From Bacteroidota bacterium (GTDB lineage Bacteria > Bacteroidota > Bacteroidia > B-17B0 > Aurantibacillaceae), in NCBI GenBank assembly GCA_003153315.1, contig PLYA01000036.1:18638-82637 (forward strand): a stretch of DNA of 64,000 bases, given 5' to 3'. Of the stretch, positions 8,319 to 15,762 are shown piece by piece. Every line of letters starts with the position of its first letter. The first letter of the stretch is position 1. Both the position numbers and the translations under genes were made by a program. Under the pieces are notes generated by a model that did no database searches, was not told the DNA's origin, and saw only the letters and a program-made list of their open reading frames with translations.

Positions 8319-10964
8319 TTATTGTTTAGGTAAACAAATCTTTACAAACTGGTATTTCTCATACTCAGCCGCGTTGGTTTGTGCATCTCCTTTATAGGCA
8401 GGCCCGGCAACTACTGCTTTGTTGCTTCCAACGGTTATATCAGCATCTGTAAGTCCTTTTTGTTTCAGGCTGTTGGTTATTTTAAGCAAGCCCTGGTTAA
8501 GTCGTAATTGCGCAATCTCCTGGTTGTTTTTATACTTGCGTGTAGGCACGGTAGATGCACTGCCCATAGCATTAAACACAATCTTGCCTCCGGCCGATTT
8601 AAAGGCAATAACTCTATCTATAAACGCTTTGTATTCGGGTGCGGTTTCATCAAGCTCGTTCATGTTATATTTAAAGTAGAAGGTAAAGCAATCCCCACTA
8701 AACTCGCTGTTATCAGGCACTTCAGACGGCCCTTGCAAGTAAACAGTTTTTTCTATCGGCTTAGATTTTTTAACTCCATGAGTAGATAGTACTGCTCTGT
8801 TAAGAACTCCGTCTTTCTCACTCACAATAACATAATTAACTTCTGGTACAAGGTTTAAACCCGTAACTTTTCCTGTAATATCAGATACTCCTTCGAACAC
8901 AGTACCATCAGTTCCGGTAACTTTAACCTTAGCACCTGCAACTGTTTTATGTTCTTTTTTATTGTTAAGCACGGTAATAGTTAAAGGCAAATTAATATCG
9001 TCTTCGGGGTTTCTCTCGGTATAAACTACTTTGTCGTAAATCTTTGAACCCTTTATACCAATGGTATTAAACACAATAGTTTTACCCGATTTGCCATTTG
9101 CCGATGCGGTAATTTGATAGCTCTTTTCAGGCTGAAGATCCACACCATTCTTATGCCCGTCTTCATCCGATTTGGTATTATAATCTGCTAAACCTTTGCT
9201 TACAATTTTAATATCGGCATTAGCTACATGTTTTTTCTCGCGGCTGTTATTAAGTACCAAAATATTTAAAGCAGATTTGCTTATAGTAGTATCGCTCTTA
9301 ATCATCATGCCCGGGCACGTTTTAAGCGGCTTCAGGTTAATGGCTTTCTGAATTTCTTCATAAGCTATATCAGCAGGCACAAATACTTCTTCGTTAGATA
9401 GTTCTTGCCCATTCTGTTGATAAGAAAAATTATATTTACTTCCCGGAGGGATGATGATGCTGAATGTACCTGTGCGGCGATTAGGACGATATGTTCCCAC
9501 AATTTCTCCGGTGCCAACTGACGTAACAAGAACCGATAAATCATCAGGTAAGCTATCACATGGCCCGGGGACAAATCTTCCTCGGAATAAAGCCAATGGG
9601 TTTTCTTTTATTAGATCAACACTACCTACATAAATATCTTTATCTCCAAAGCTCTTGTCATGCAAATCGCCGTTGTTCACATATTCATGTGCTGATGAAA
9701 GATAGAAACGTTTGTTATCAGGTGTGGCGACATAAAACGCATCATCATCCGTCGTATTAATAGGAGAACCCATATTAAAAGGGTCGGAAAACTTTCCGTT
9801 TTCATCAATAATAGAAAACATAATATCAAAGCCTCCCATAGATTTATCTCCTTTAGAAGCAAAATAAAAAGTTACTCCATCTGCCCCTAAAAACGGACCA
9901 TCTTCATCATACGGCGTATTGATAGGTGGGCCCACATTTTGGGCCAAACTCCATTGTCCGTTTGGTAATTTTACGCAACGATAAACATCCCTTCCTCCAA
10001 GTCCGCCTGGCCTGTCGCTAACAAAATAAAGCGTCTGCCCGTCTCTTGAAAGACAAGCATGTGTTTCCCAATATTCCGTATTGATGTTTGAGCCATATTT
10101 TTGTGGAATGGTCCAATCCTTCCCATCAAAAGAAGAGAAAAATAAATCTCCGTTTCCAACATCACCACGATAAATAATAAGCGTCTGCCCATCGGGTGTA
10201 AGACTCACCGTTGCCTCATGTCCTCCCGTATTAATGAACGGACTTATTGATACCGGTCTGCTCCAAATGCCATTAGCGTCTTTATAAGAAACCACAATAT
10301 CTTCATAATACATGCCATCCGGTGCCTTATCTCCTCCCATGGTAGTGGGCCTGCGGGTAGTGTAATAAAGTACCTGCTCATCAGCAGTTATTACCGGAGA
10401 GTATTCAGGGTATTCGCTATTTATACTATCTCCTAAGTTTTTTATAGTTACGTTAAGAGGTGCAGCTAAAATTTGCTTAGCATTCTGAACCTGCTTTTTA
10501 AAATGTTGTATAGTAGTATGTTCATCTTTATCCTTTGGGCTTATAAAAGATTCATAAGTAGCATACATTTTTGAAGCCTCATCTAATTTTCCATCAAAAT
10601 GATACGACTCACCCAAATAAAAATAAGCCTGAATAGGTGCTTTCTTAAAGCCGGGGTCATCTGCGTTATAGCGTTTAGCAACATTTACCACAGCTTTTTC
10701 TAAATATTTCTCTGCCAAGTGTTTTTGGGTAGCATTGTTTAAATAGCAGAACCCTATTTTAAAATTAATATTGGCGTTAGTAGAATCATATTTATAGGCA
10801 TATAAATAGTATTTTAATGCGATACTGTATTCTAAGTCTCCTTCATTAAGATTTCCTTCTGTAAAGTTCTTTTTGTAAGAGCCTTTATCAATGGGTGCAA
10901 ATGTTTGAGCAAGTAATGAAAGGTTGATGGTAAGGAATAAAAAAGAAGCAACTATTTTCTTCAT
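8319..10964 (-). CDS. PorE-like secreted envelope protein: TPR, PD40 propeller, OmpA-like C-terminus
   Basis: The 881-aa protein begins with a signal peptide (MKKIVASFLFLTINLSLLAQ). Residues about 25-165 form tetratricopeptide-like helices. About 180-460 contain WD40-like PD40 repeats (for example SPEYSPVITADEQVLYYTTR, ATVSLTPDGQTLIIY, THACLSRDGQTLYFVSDRPGG). A central region of carboxypeptidase-regulatory-type beta domains follows. The last 150 residues look like a divergent OmpA/peptidoglycan-association domain (FYFKYNMNELDETAPEYKAF, then NQEIAQLRLNQG). This order is that of PorE and related T9SS-associated or gliding-associated proteins. Whether it is the T9SS PorE itself cannot be settled here, since many paralogues share the layout. 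It stands alone on the minus strand. Confidence 0.75.
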   Translation of the reverse strand: MKKIVASFLFLTINLSLLAQTFAPIDKGSYKKNFTEGNLNEGDLEYSIALKYYLYAYKYDSTNANINFKIGFCYLNNATQKHLAEKYLEKAVVNVAKRYNADDPGFKKAPIQAYFYLGESYHFDGKLDEASKMYATYESFISPKDKDEHTTIQHFKKQVQNAKQILAAPLNVTIKNLGDSINSEYPEYSPVITADEQVLYYTTRRPTTMGGDKAPDGMYYEDIVVSYKDANGIWSRPVSISPFINTGGHEATVSLTPDGQTLIIYRGDVGNGDLFFSSFDGKDWTIPQKYGSNINTEYWETHACLSRDGQTLYFVSDRPGGLGGRDVYRCVKLPNGQWSLAQNVGPPINTPYDEDGPFLGADGVTFYFASKGDKSMGGFDIMFSIIDENGKFSDPFNMGSPINTTDDDAFYVATPDNKRFYLSSAHEYVNNGDLHDKSFGDKDIYVGSVDLIKENPLALFRGRFVPGPCDSLPDDLSVLVTSVGTGEIVGTYRPNRRTGTFSIIIPPGSKYNFSYQQNGQELSNEEVFVPADIAYEEIQKAINLKPLKTCPGMMIKSDTTISKSALNILVLNNSREKKHVANADIKIVSKGLADYNTKSDEDGHKNGVDLQPEKSYQITASANGKSGKTIVFNTIGIKGSKIYDKVVYTERNPEDDINLPLTITVLNNKKEHKTVAGAKVKVTGTDGTVFEGVSDITGKVTGLNLVPEVNYVIVSEKDGVLNRAVLSTHGVKKSKPIEKTVYLQGPSEVPDNSEFSGDCFTFYFKYNMNELDETAPEYKAFIDRVIAFKSAGGKIVFNAMGSASTVPTRKYKNNQEIAQLRLNQGLLKITNSLKQKGLTDADITVGSNKAVVAGPAYKGDAQTNAAEYEKYQFVKICLPKQ

Positions 10965-11024
10965 TTTGTTTTTTAATTTTTAGAATGCAAATGTAATAAA
11001 TTCAGATTTTAAGCGACAAATACT

Positions 11025-12356
11025 TTAAAAAGGTCGATTAATATCGAAGTTTTCCATATAATCGGCAACCCTGCGAAGGAAACTACCCCCCAAAGAACCA
11101 TCTACTACACGATGGTCATAAGATAAAGAAAGGAACATCATATGCCTGATGGCAATCATATCGCCTTGAGGAGTTTCGATAACAGCAGGTTTCTTTTTAA
11201 TAGTGCCTGTAGCTAAAATAGCAACCTGCGGTTGATTGATGATGGGTGTACCCATTACGTTTCCAAAACCACCCACATTAGTTAAAGTAAACGTACCGCC
11301 TTGTATATCATCAGGAGATAGTTTGTTGGCACGTGCACGGTTAGCCAAATCATTTACATTTTTGGTTAAACCAACTAAGTTCTTCTCATCTGCATTTTTA
11401 ATAACCGGTACAATAAGGTTACCACTTGGCAAAGCCGCAGCCATGCCTATATTAATGTTTTTACGTTTGATGATGTTTGTTCCATCTACCGAAACGTTTA
11501 CCATAGGGTAATCTTTAATGGCTTTTGCAACAGCTTCTACAAACAGAGGGGTGAACGTCATTTTTTCTCCTTCACGTTTTTCAAAAGCAGACTTAATTTT
11601 ATCTCTCCATAGCACCATGTTAGTTACATCAGCTTCTACAAACGAAGTAACGTGCGGAGATACATGCTTACTCATTACCATATGGTCGGCAATAAGCTTC
11701 CGCATCCTGTCCATTTCAATAATTTCATCACCTGCCATTAGTGATACAGCAGGTTTATTGATGACTACTGCACTTTGCCCGTTGCCATTGCCGCTTGGTT
11801 TAGCAGCAGGTTTCTCAATACGTTCTTCCACAACAGTTACCTGTTGAGAGCCGCGATTAGGTATGTAGGATAATATATCTGTTTTGGTAACTCGCCCGTC
11901 TTTTCCACTACCGGCAATCTTTTCTAGCTCTTGTACTGTGATGCCTTCTTCTTTAGCAATACTCTTTACCAAAGGAGAGAAAAATTTATTTGACTGAGAA
12001 AAATCCTGATGTTGCACATGCGCTGCCTCTTTTACCGGAGCAGCAACTTGTGTATTATTAGCTGCAACTTGTGCAGCAGGTGCCTGTGTTTGTGGTGCAC
12101 TTACCGCAGCATTAGCATCCGAAGAAATAAGCGCAATAACCGTACCCACCTGCACCACATCGCCTTCTTTAAAAAGTTTTTTAACCAAAACACCTTCAAA
12201 CGAAGAGGGAATTTCACTGTCTACTTTATCGGTAGCTATCTCTAAAACTGTTTCATCAATTTTAATTTTATCACCTTCGTTTTTTACCCATTTAATAATG
12301 GTTGCCTCGGCAACACTTTCACCCATTTTAGGCATTACTAACTCATGCTGTGCCAT
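11025..12356 (-). CDS. Dihydrolipoamide acyltransferase (E2) of a 2-oxo-acid dehydrogenase
   Basis: The 443-aa E2 has one lipoyl domain at residues 3-78 with lipoylated K44 in ATDKVDSEIP, an Ala/Pro/Gln-rich linker (about 85-115), an E1/E3-binding domain (about 125-165: FFSPLVKSIAKEEGI to GKDGRVTKTDILSYI) and a catalytic domain. The catalytic H415 and D419 lie in SYDHRVVDGSLGG. A single lipoyl domain and the ETVLEIATDK context fit branched-chain or pyruvate complexes; the partner E1/E3 genes are not adjacent, so the substrate stays open. It is a stand-alone minus-strand gene. Confidence 0.88.
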   Translation of the reverse strand: MAQHELVMPKMGESVAEATIIKWVKNEGDKIKIDETVLEIATDKVDSEIPSSFEGVLVKKLFKEGDVVQVGTVIALISSDANAAVSAPQTQAPAAQVAANNTQVAAPVKEAAHVQHQDFSQSNKFFSPLVKSIAKEEGITVQELEKIAGSGKDGRVTKTDILSYIPNRGSQQVTVVEERIEKPAAKPSGNGNGQSAVVINKPAVSLMAGDEIIEMDRMRKLIADHMVMSKHVSPHVTSFVEADVTNMVLWRDKIKSAFEKREGEKMTFTPLFVEAVAKAIKDYPMVNVSVDGTNIIKRKNINIGMAAALPSGNLIVPVIKNADEKNLVGLTKNVNDLANRARANKLSPDDIQGGTFTLTNVGGFGNVMGTPIINQPQVAILATGTIKKKPAVIETPQGDMIAIRHMMFLSLSYDHRVVDGSLGGSFLRRVADYMENFDINRPF

Positions 12357-12493
12357 GTTATTTGCTTTTTTGTAAGACGGACAAATATACAGTATTTAGG
12401 AATAATACAAGCTGTTAAATGCCGTCTATTGTACCTTGTATTTTGTATCCAGTCTGGGTATAGCATACAGGAGACAACATACAACTCTGATAA

Positions 12494-12853
12494 CTAAAGC
12501 TGACTTTTCAACTCCTGCAAAAACGATTTCAGGTTGTTTAGGTTCTTAATAACCTCTGCATTTTTGGTTAATTCAGGCTTGGTCTCTTTCGATTCTCGCT
12601 TGGGTTTTTCCAACAGTTTATCTTTAGCACCTTGCAGGGTAAAGCCTTTTTCTTTTACCAAATGATATACCAACCTAATGTTTTCAATATCCTTTTTGGT
12701 GTAGGTGCGGTTGCCTTTGGCTGTTTTGCGGGGTTTTAAAAACTCAAACTCTTTCTCCCAAAAACGAATGAGGGAAGCATTTACCTTAAATTGATCGGCT
12801 ACTTCGGTAATGGAGTAAAATAACTTCTCGGGTGCTTCGTCCATGAAACTCAA
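12494..12853 (-). CDS. MerR-family transcriptional regulator
   Basis: The 119-aa protein has a MerR-type winged helix at residues 10-80: FYSITEVADQFKVNASLIRF is the helix-turn-helix, and NRTYTKKDIENIRLVYHLV is the wing plus following helix. The C-terminal 40 residues are a short charged helix without the cysteines of metal-sensing MerR proteins. This size is a standard small Bacteroidota MerR gene, frequently near metabolic core genes. Its inducer and targets cannot be read from the sequence. Confidence 0.85.
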   Translation of the reverse strand: MSFMDEAPEKLFYSITEVADQFKVNASLIRFWEKEFEFLKPRKTAKGNRTYTKKDIENIRLVYHLVKEKGFTLQGAKDKLLEKPKRESKETKPELTKNAEVIKNLNNLKSFLQELKSQL

Positions 12854-12959
12854 AAATAAAACATAGTTCGATTAGCTTACTAACCAAATGATAACAAATT
12901 ACTAACCGCCTTGCTGTAGATTAAGCAAATTAGGATAGATAAGCGGCAAAACTATCTCG

Positions 12960-13420
12960 TTTAGCATCGCCCCCTTCTTGTTCGGCATGATGCCCGTCTC
13001 GTTCGGCACGATGCCGATCTCGTTCAGCACGATACTTTTCTTGTTCGGCACGATGCCCACCTTGTTGAGAACGATGCCGATCTCGTTCAGCACGATGCCG
13101 AACGTGATGAGTATGATGCCCAACGACGACGGCACGATAAAAATAGTGTCGGGATTGAGTCTTTTATCAAATAAAGTGGAAATTACACTCGTTAGAACGA
13201 TGCTTTTAACTATCTGCATCGTGCTTTTAACTAAAAAACTCATTTTATTAGAGAGTGCTGTTATGCCTTTAGCTAATAAACCTATTTTTTTTAACACCGG
13301 CATCATGCCTTTAAGTAATAAACTCATGTCTGTAAGTAACGGCGTTATGCCTGTAAACGTCGGCATCATTCTTTTAAATAAAGGCATCGTGCCTGTAAGT
13401 AAAGTGTTGACTTTATTAGA
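12960..13420 (+). repeat. Degenerate tandem array, exact 21-bp period
   Basis: The 730-nt gap between the MerR gene and the next gene is mostly a 21-bp-period array. In its left half the motif TTCGGCACGATGCC or a close variant starts at 12981, 13002, 13023, 13044, 13065 and 13086, every step exactly 21 nt, and weaker copies continue to about 13140. The right half (13190-13420) continues with diverged units built on ATGCCTTTAAGTAATAAAC-like sequence. Because 21 is a multiple of three, both strands stay open and produce heptad-repeat pseudo-proteins. Neither long frame has a credible coding look. A second array of the same period but different sequence lies at 51855-52125. Confidence 0.85.
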
Positions 13421-13455
13421 AAGGGTACATTATTTGTTTTACTACTTTCTTTTTC

Positions 13456-13536
13456 CTTGACGAAAAAGAAACAAAAAGTCAAGACCAAACGATCTGCCGC
13501 GCACTAGCTAAACTGCTCCGCGTTTGGTCGCGGCAG
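13456..13536 (+). repeat. Interlocked inverted repeats (REP-like intergenic element)
   Basis: Three inverted repeats are packed here: CTTGAC/GTCAAG (13456-13461 with 13478-13483), GACCAAACG/CGTTTGGTC (13483-13491 with 13521-13529) and CTGCCGCG/CGCGGCAG (13494-13501 with 13529-13536). The last two are ordered A-B-A'-B', so they cannot nest as one hairpin. They would form a pseudoknot or alternate. The element lies directly upstream of the orphan gene at 13585, with a TANNTTTG-type box (TACATTTG, 13561-13568) in between. Confidence 0.6.
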
Positions 13537-13584
13537 CGCGCTGTATTGAAGGGGATTGATTACATTTGCTTTTAGCTTTAGCAA

Positions 13585-14178
13585 ATGACAAAAGAACAAG
13601 TACAAACAATTGGAAATTTTTTATCTACTTATTATACAGACTTGAATTATATACAAATGTTTCAAGACTTTAAATCGAATAAAATTTCCACAGACAATTA
13701 TATTAAAAAAGACACTGGAACATTTTATTCTTTTTTAATTGAGTTTCGAGTCGTGAGAAACTTTTCGCAAGGCTCAGTTGATAAATTACTCGAAGAAACA
13801 TTAAGATGGGTTAAAAGCAATAATGCAGATAATGTTGACTTATTTGCAGAAAAGTTGGCGATAACAAACTTTACTCATGGTAAAGTAATGACATCTTTAG
13901 CCTCAAAAATACTCTTCTTAAATAATCCATGGAAAATTATTCCAATGGATACCCTTGCACGTAAAACATTGCAACAAAAAGAAAACAAATATGCAGTTTA
14001 TGAGAAGAACCTTAAAGCATACCGACAAATAAATAGATTAATAATCAATAGCTGTGTACAATATTCTAAGCCTCTAACATCAATTATTGACAGAGAGTAT
14101 AGAAGTAAACTTAAGAACTTAAACATAATCTGTGAAAATAGAATTGTAGATAAGTTGTTGTGGACTTCAGGAAAGTAA
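13585..14178 (+). CDS. Hypothetical protein with ASKxLxL...P..D..A motif
   Basis: The 197-aa soluble, lysine-rich protein has no signal peptide or membrane helix. The one distinctive stretch is ASKILFLNNPWKIIPMDTLA (about residues 110-129). It resembles the helix after the core of HhH-GPD-like or OGG-fold hypothetical proteins, where an ASK motif precedes a conserved aspartate; this resemblance is weak. The start ATG at 13585 follows TACATTTG (13561-13568), a good -7 promoter box, so it is probably expressed alone. It is more AT-rich than its neighbours and flanked by repeat elements on both sides, which suggests an acquired gene. Confidence 0.7.
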   Translation: MTKEQVQTIGNFLSTYYTDLNYIQMFQDFKSNKISTDNYIKKDTGTFYSFLIEFRVVRNFSQGSVDKLLEETLRWVKSNNADNVDLFAEKLAITNFTHGKVMTSLASKILFLNNPWKIIPMDTLARKTLQQKENKYAVYEKNLKAYRQINRLIINSCVQYSKPLTSIIDREYRSKLKNLNIICENRIVDKLLWTSGK

Positions 14179-14208
14179 AATGTCTTGAATAAAGGAAGTA
14201 TATTATTT

Positions 14209-14296
14209 GCGTTATGGGATTGTAGTGGAAAGCCTTTTGCGTAATCGCAAAAGCTTGAAACGGAAAGCCCGACGGCAGTAATCTGCCGGAACGCCC
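14209..14296 (+). repeat. Structured dispersed repeat, copy 1
   Basis: This 88-nt element contains hairpin A (CTTTTGCG 14234-14241, loop TAAT, CGCAAAAG 14246-14253), hairpin B (CGGCAG 14273-14278, loop TAAT, CTGCCG 14283-14288) and complementary ends GCGTT (14209) and AACGC (14290-14294). Conserved joints are TTATGGGATTG, GGAAAGCC, GCTTGNAACGGAAAGCCCGA and GAACGCCC. Copy 2 at 52180-52274 keeps these joints but changes the stem bases with matching compensation. It sits between the 3' ends of the orphan gene and folP. Confidence 0.8.
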
Positions 14297-14316
14297 AAAA
14301 AATTGTAAGTAAGCAC

Positions 14317-15177
14317 TTAACCTAACCAATACTGGTTTACCAACTTAATTGCCTCTGTAGCTTCCTTCACATCATGTACCCGCAAAATGTTTGCGCCGTT
14401 TAGCAAAGCTAGGGTATTAATAATGGTAGTGCCGTTAAGGGCTTGCTGCGGGGTGTTGTGCAGGGTTTTATATATCATTCCTTTTCGGGATGCACCCGCC
14501 AAAATGGGCAAACCCATTTCTGCAAAACGGTTGAGGTTGGCTAAGAGGGTATAGTTATGTTGGGTTGTTTTGCCAAAACCAAAACCAACATCAATAATAA
14601 GTTGGGCTATGCCTTTTTGTTTGGCTTGGTTTACCTGTGTAGTTAGGAAATTAAACACATCGGTAACCACATCAGCATACTGTGGGTTTTGCTGCATGGT
14701 TTGTGGTGTGCCTTGTATGTGCATGAGTATATAAGGTAGGTTTAGTTTGGCAACGGCATCAAACATATTCTCATCAAACATGCCACCCGATATATCATTA
14801 ATAATATCTGCCCCCTCGCCTGCTGCAGCTTGTGCAACCCGACTTCTATAGGTATCTACCGAAATAAAAACATGAGGGAAGTTCTTTCTTAGTAATTTAA
14901 GTGCAGGTAACAAACGTTGCAGTTCTTCTGCTTCGCTAACTTCAACCGCATTTGGCTTGGTAGAAACAGCACCTACATCTATAATAGCTGCGCCTTCTTT
15001 AATATGTTTCTCGGCTTTAGTGAGGAGTTCCTTTTCAGAAACAAGATTACCTCCATCATAAAAAGAATCGGGGGTAAGGTTTAAGATACCCATTACCACA
15101 GGGGTTTTAAGGGAAATGGTTTTTCCGTTGGCGGTTAAATTAAATCCTGATGCAAAATTTGTACCTTGTGCCCTCAT
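14317..15177 (-). CDS. folP: Dihydropteroate synthase
   Basis: The 286-aa enzyme condenses p-aminobenzoate with hydroxymethyl-dihydropterin pyrophosphate in folate synthesis. Conserved blocks: VMGILNLTPDSFYDGG (pyrophosphate loop, about residues 28-43), AAIIDVGAVSTKP, VFISVDTYR, ADIINDISGG, LILMHIQG-type MHIQGTPQTM, and PILAGASRKGMI. Its ATG (15175-15177) is only 9 nt from the divergent ATG of the DUF1599 gene, so the promoters of each must lie inside or next to the other gene. TATTTTTC on the minus strand at 15196-15189 is a near-match -7 box. Confidence 0.95.
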   Translation of the reverse strand: MRAQGTNFASGFNLTANGKTISLKTPVVMGILNLTPDSFYDGGNLVSEKELLTKAEKHIKEGAAIIDVGAVSTKPNAVEVSEAEELQRLLPALKLLRKNFPHVFISVDTYRSRVAQAAAGEGADIINDISGGMFDENMFDAVAKLNLPYILMHIQGTPQTMQQNPQYADVVTDVFNFLTTQVNQAKQKGIAQLIIDVGFGFGKTTQHNYTLLANLNRFAEMGLPILAGASRKGMIYKTLHNTPQQALNGTTIINTLALLNGANILRVHDVKEATEAIKLVNQYWLG

Positions 15178-15186
15178 TTAGTTAGT

Positions 15187-15738
15187 ATGAAAAATACCTC
15201 TCAGCAATACGATATCGTTATAAAACAATGCAAAGATATTTTTTTAAAGAAGATGCACGATTATGGTACGGCATGGCGCGTGCTGCGCACGTCTTCTATT
15301 ACCGACCAGATTTTTATTAAGGCACAACGCATCCGCAGTATTGAACAAAAGGGCACGCAAAAGGTACAGGAAGATATTGCTGATGAGTATATCGGGATTA
15401 TTAATTACTGTGTGATATCGCTTATACAAAACCAACTGAGCAATGATACCCGTATGGAATTGCCTGCCAACGAAGTTTCTGTTTTGTTTGATAAATACAT
15501 GCACGAAACCAAAAGCCTAATGGAAAACAAGAACCACGATTATGGCGAGGCTTGGCGCGATATGCGTGTATCATCCATTACGGATTTAATTTTAATGAAG
15601 ATTCTGCGGGTGAAACAAATAGAAGATATGGGGGGTAAAACCCTAATATCTGAAGGGGTTGATGCCAACTACATGGATATGATAAACTATGCTGTGTTTG
15701 CTTCTATTAAAATAAAGGAACTAAGCGGGGAGTTTTAG
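15187..15738 (+). CDS. DUF1599 (Nmad1-type) protein with tandem duplicated domain
   Basis: The ATG at 15187 (MKNTSQQYD) is preferred over the in-frame TTG at 15166, which would overlap folP. The 183-aa all-alpha protein contains two copies of one unit: DYGTAWRVLRTSSITDQIFI with following KAQRIRSIE, and DYGEAWRDMRVSSITDLILM with following KILRVKQIE. Each has HDYGxAWRxxR, a likely active or ligand-binding motif. DUF1599 is standard in Bacteroidota core genomes beside folP. The same domain is called nucleotide-modification-associated domain 1 in phage contexts, which hints at a nucleotide substrate but does not prove one. Its start codon is 9 nt from that of folP on the other strand. Confidence 0.88.
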   Translation: MKNTSQQYDIVIKQCKDIFLKKMHDYGTAWRVLRTSSITDQIFIKAQRIRSIEQKGTQKVQEDIADEYIGIINYCVISLIQNQLSNDTRMELPANEVSVLFDKYMHETKSLMENKNHDYGEAWRDMRVSSITDLILMKILRVKQIEDMGGKTLISEGVDANYMDMINYAVFASIKIKELSGEF

Positions 15739-15762
15739 ACGCATTATTCCCACTCTTATCAA

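Noticed and set aside
12902-13387. 161-codon minus-strand frame with repeated GIVLNEI-like heptads
   Set aside because: It is produced by the 21-bp-period array; the opposite strand is open over the same stretch (12978-13460) and both translations are equally repetitive, with no start context or homologue-like sequence.
12960-13420. CRISPR array
   Set aside because: The 21-bp units are contiguous and degenerate with no unique spacers, and no cas genes are present.
14209-14296. Integron attC site
   Set aside because: Two hairpins and GTT/AAC ends superficially fit, but the ends do not match the GTTRRRY/RYYYAAC consensus and no integron integrase or cassette is present.
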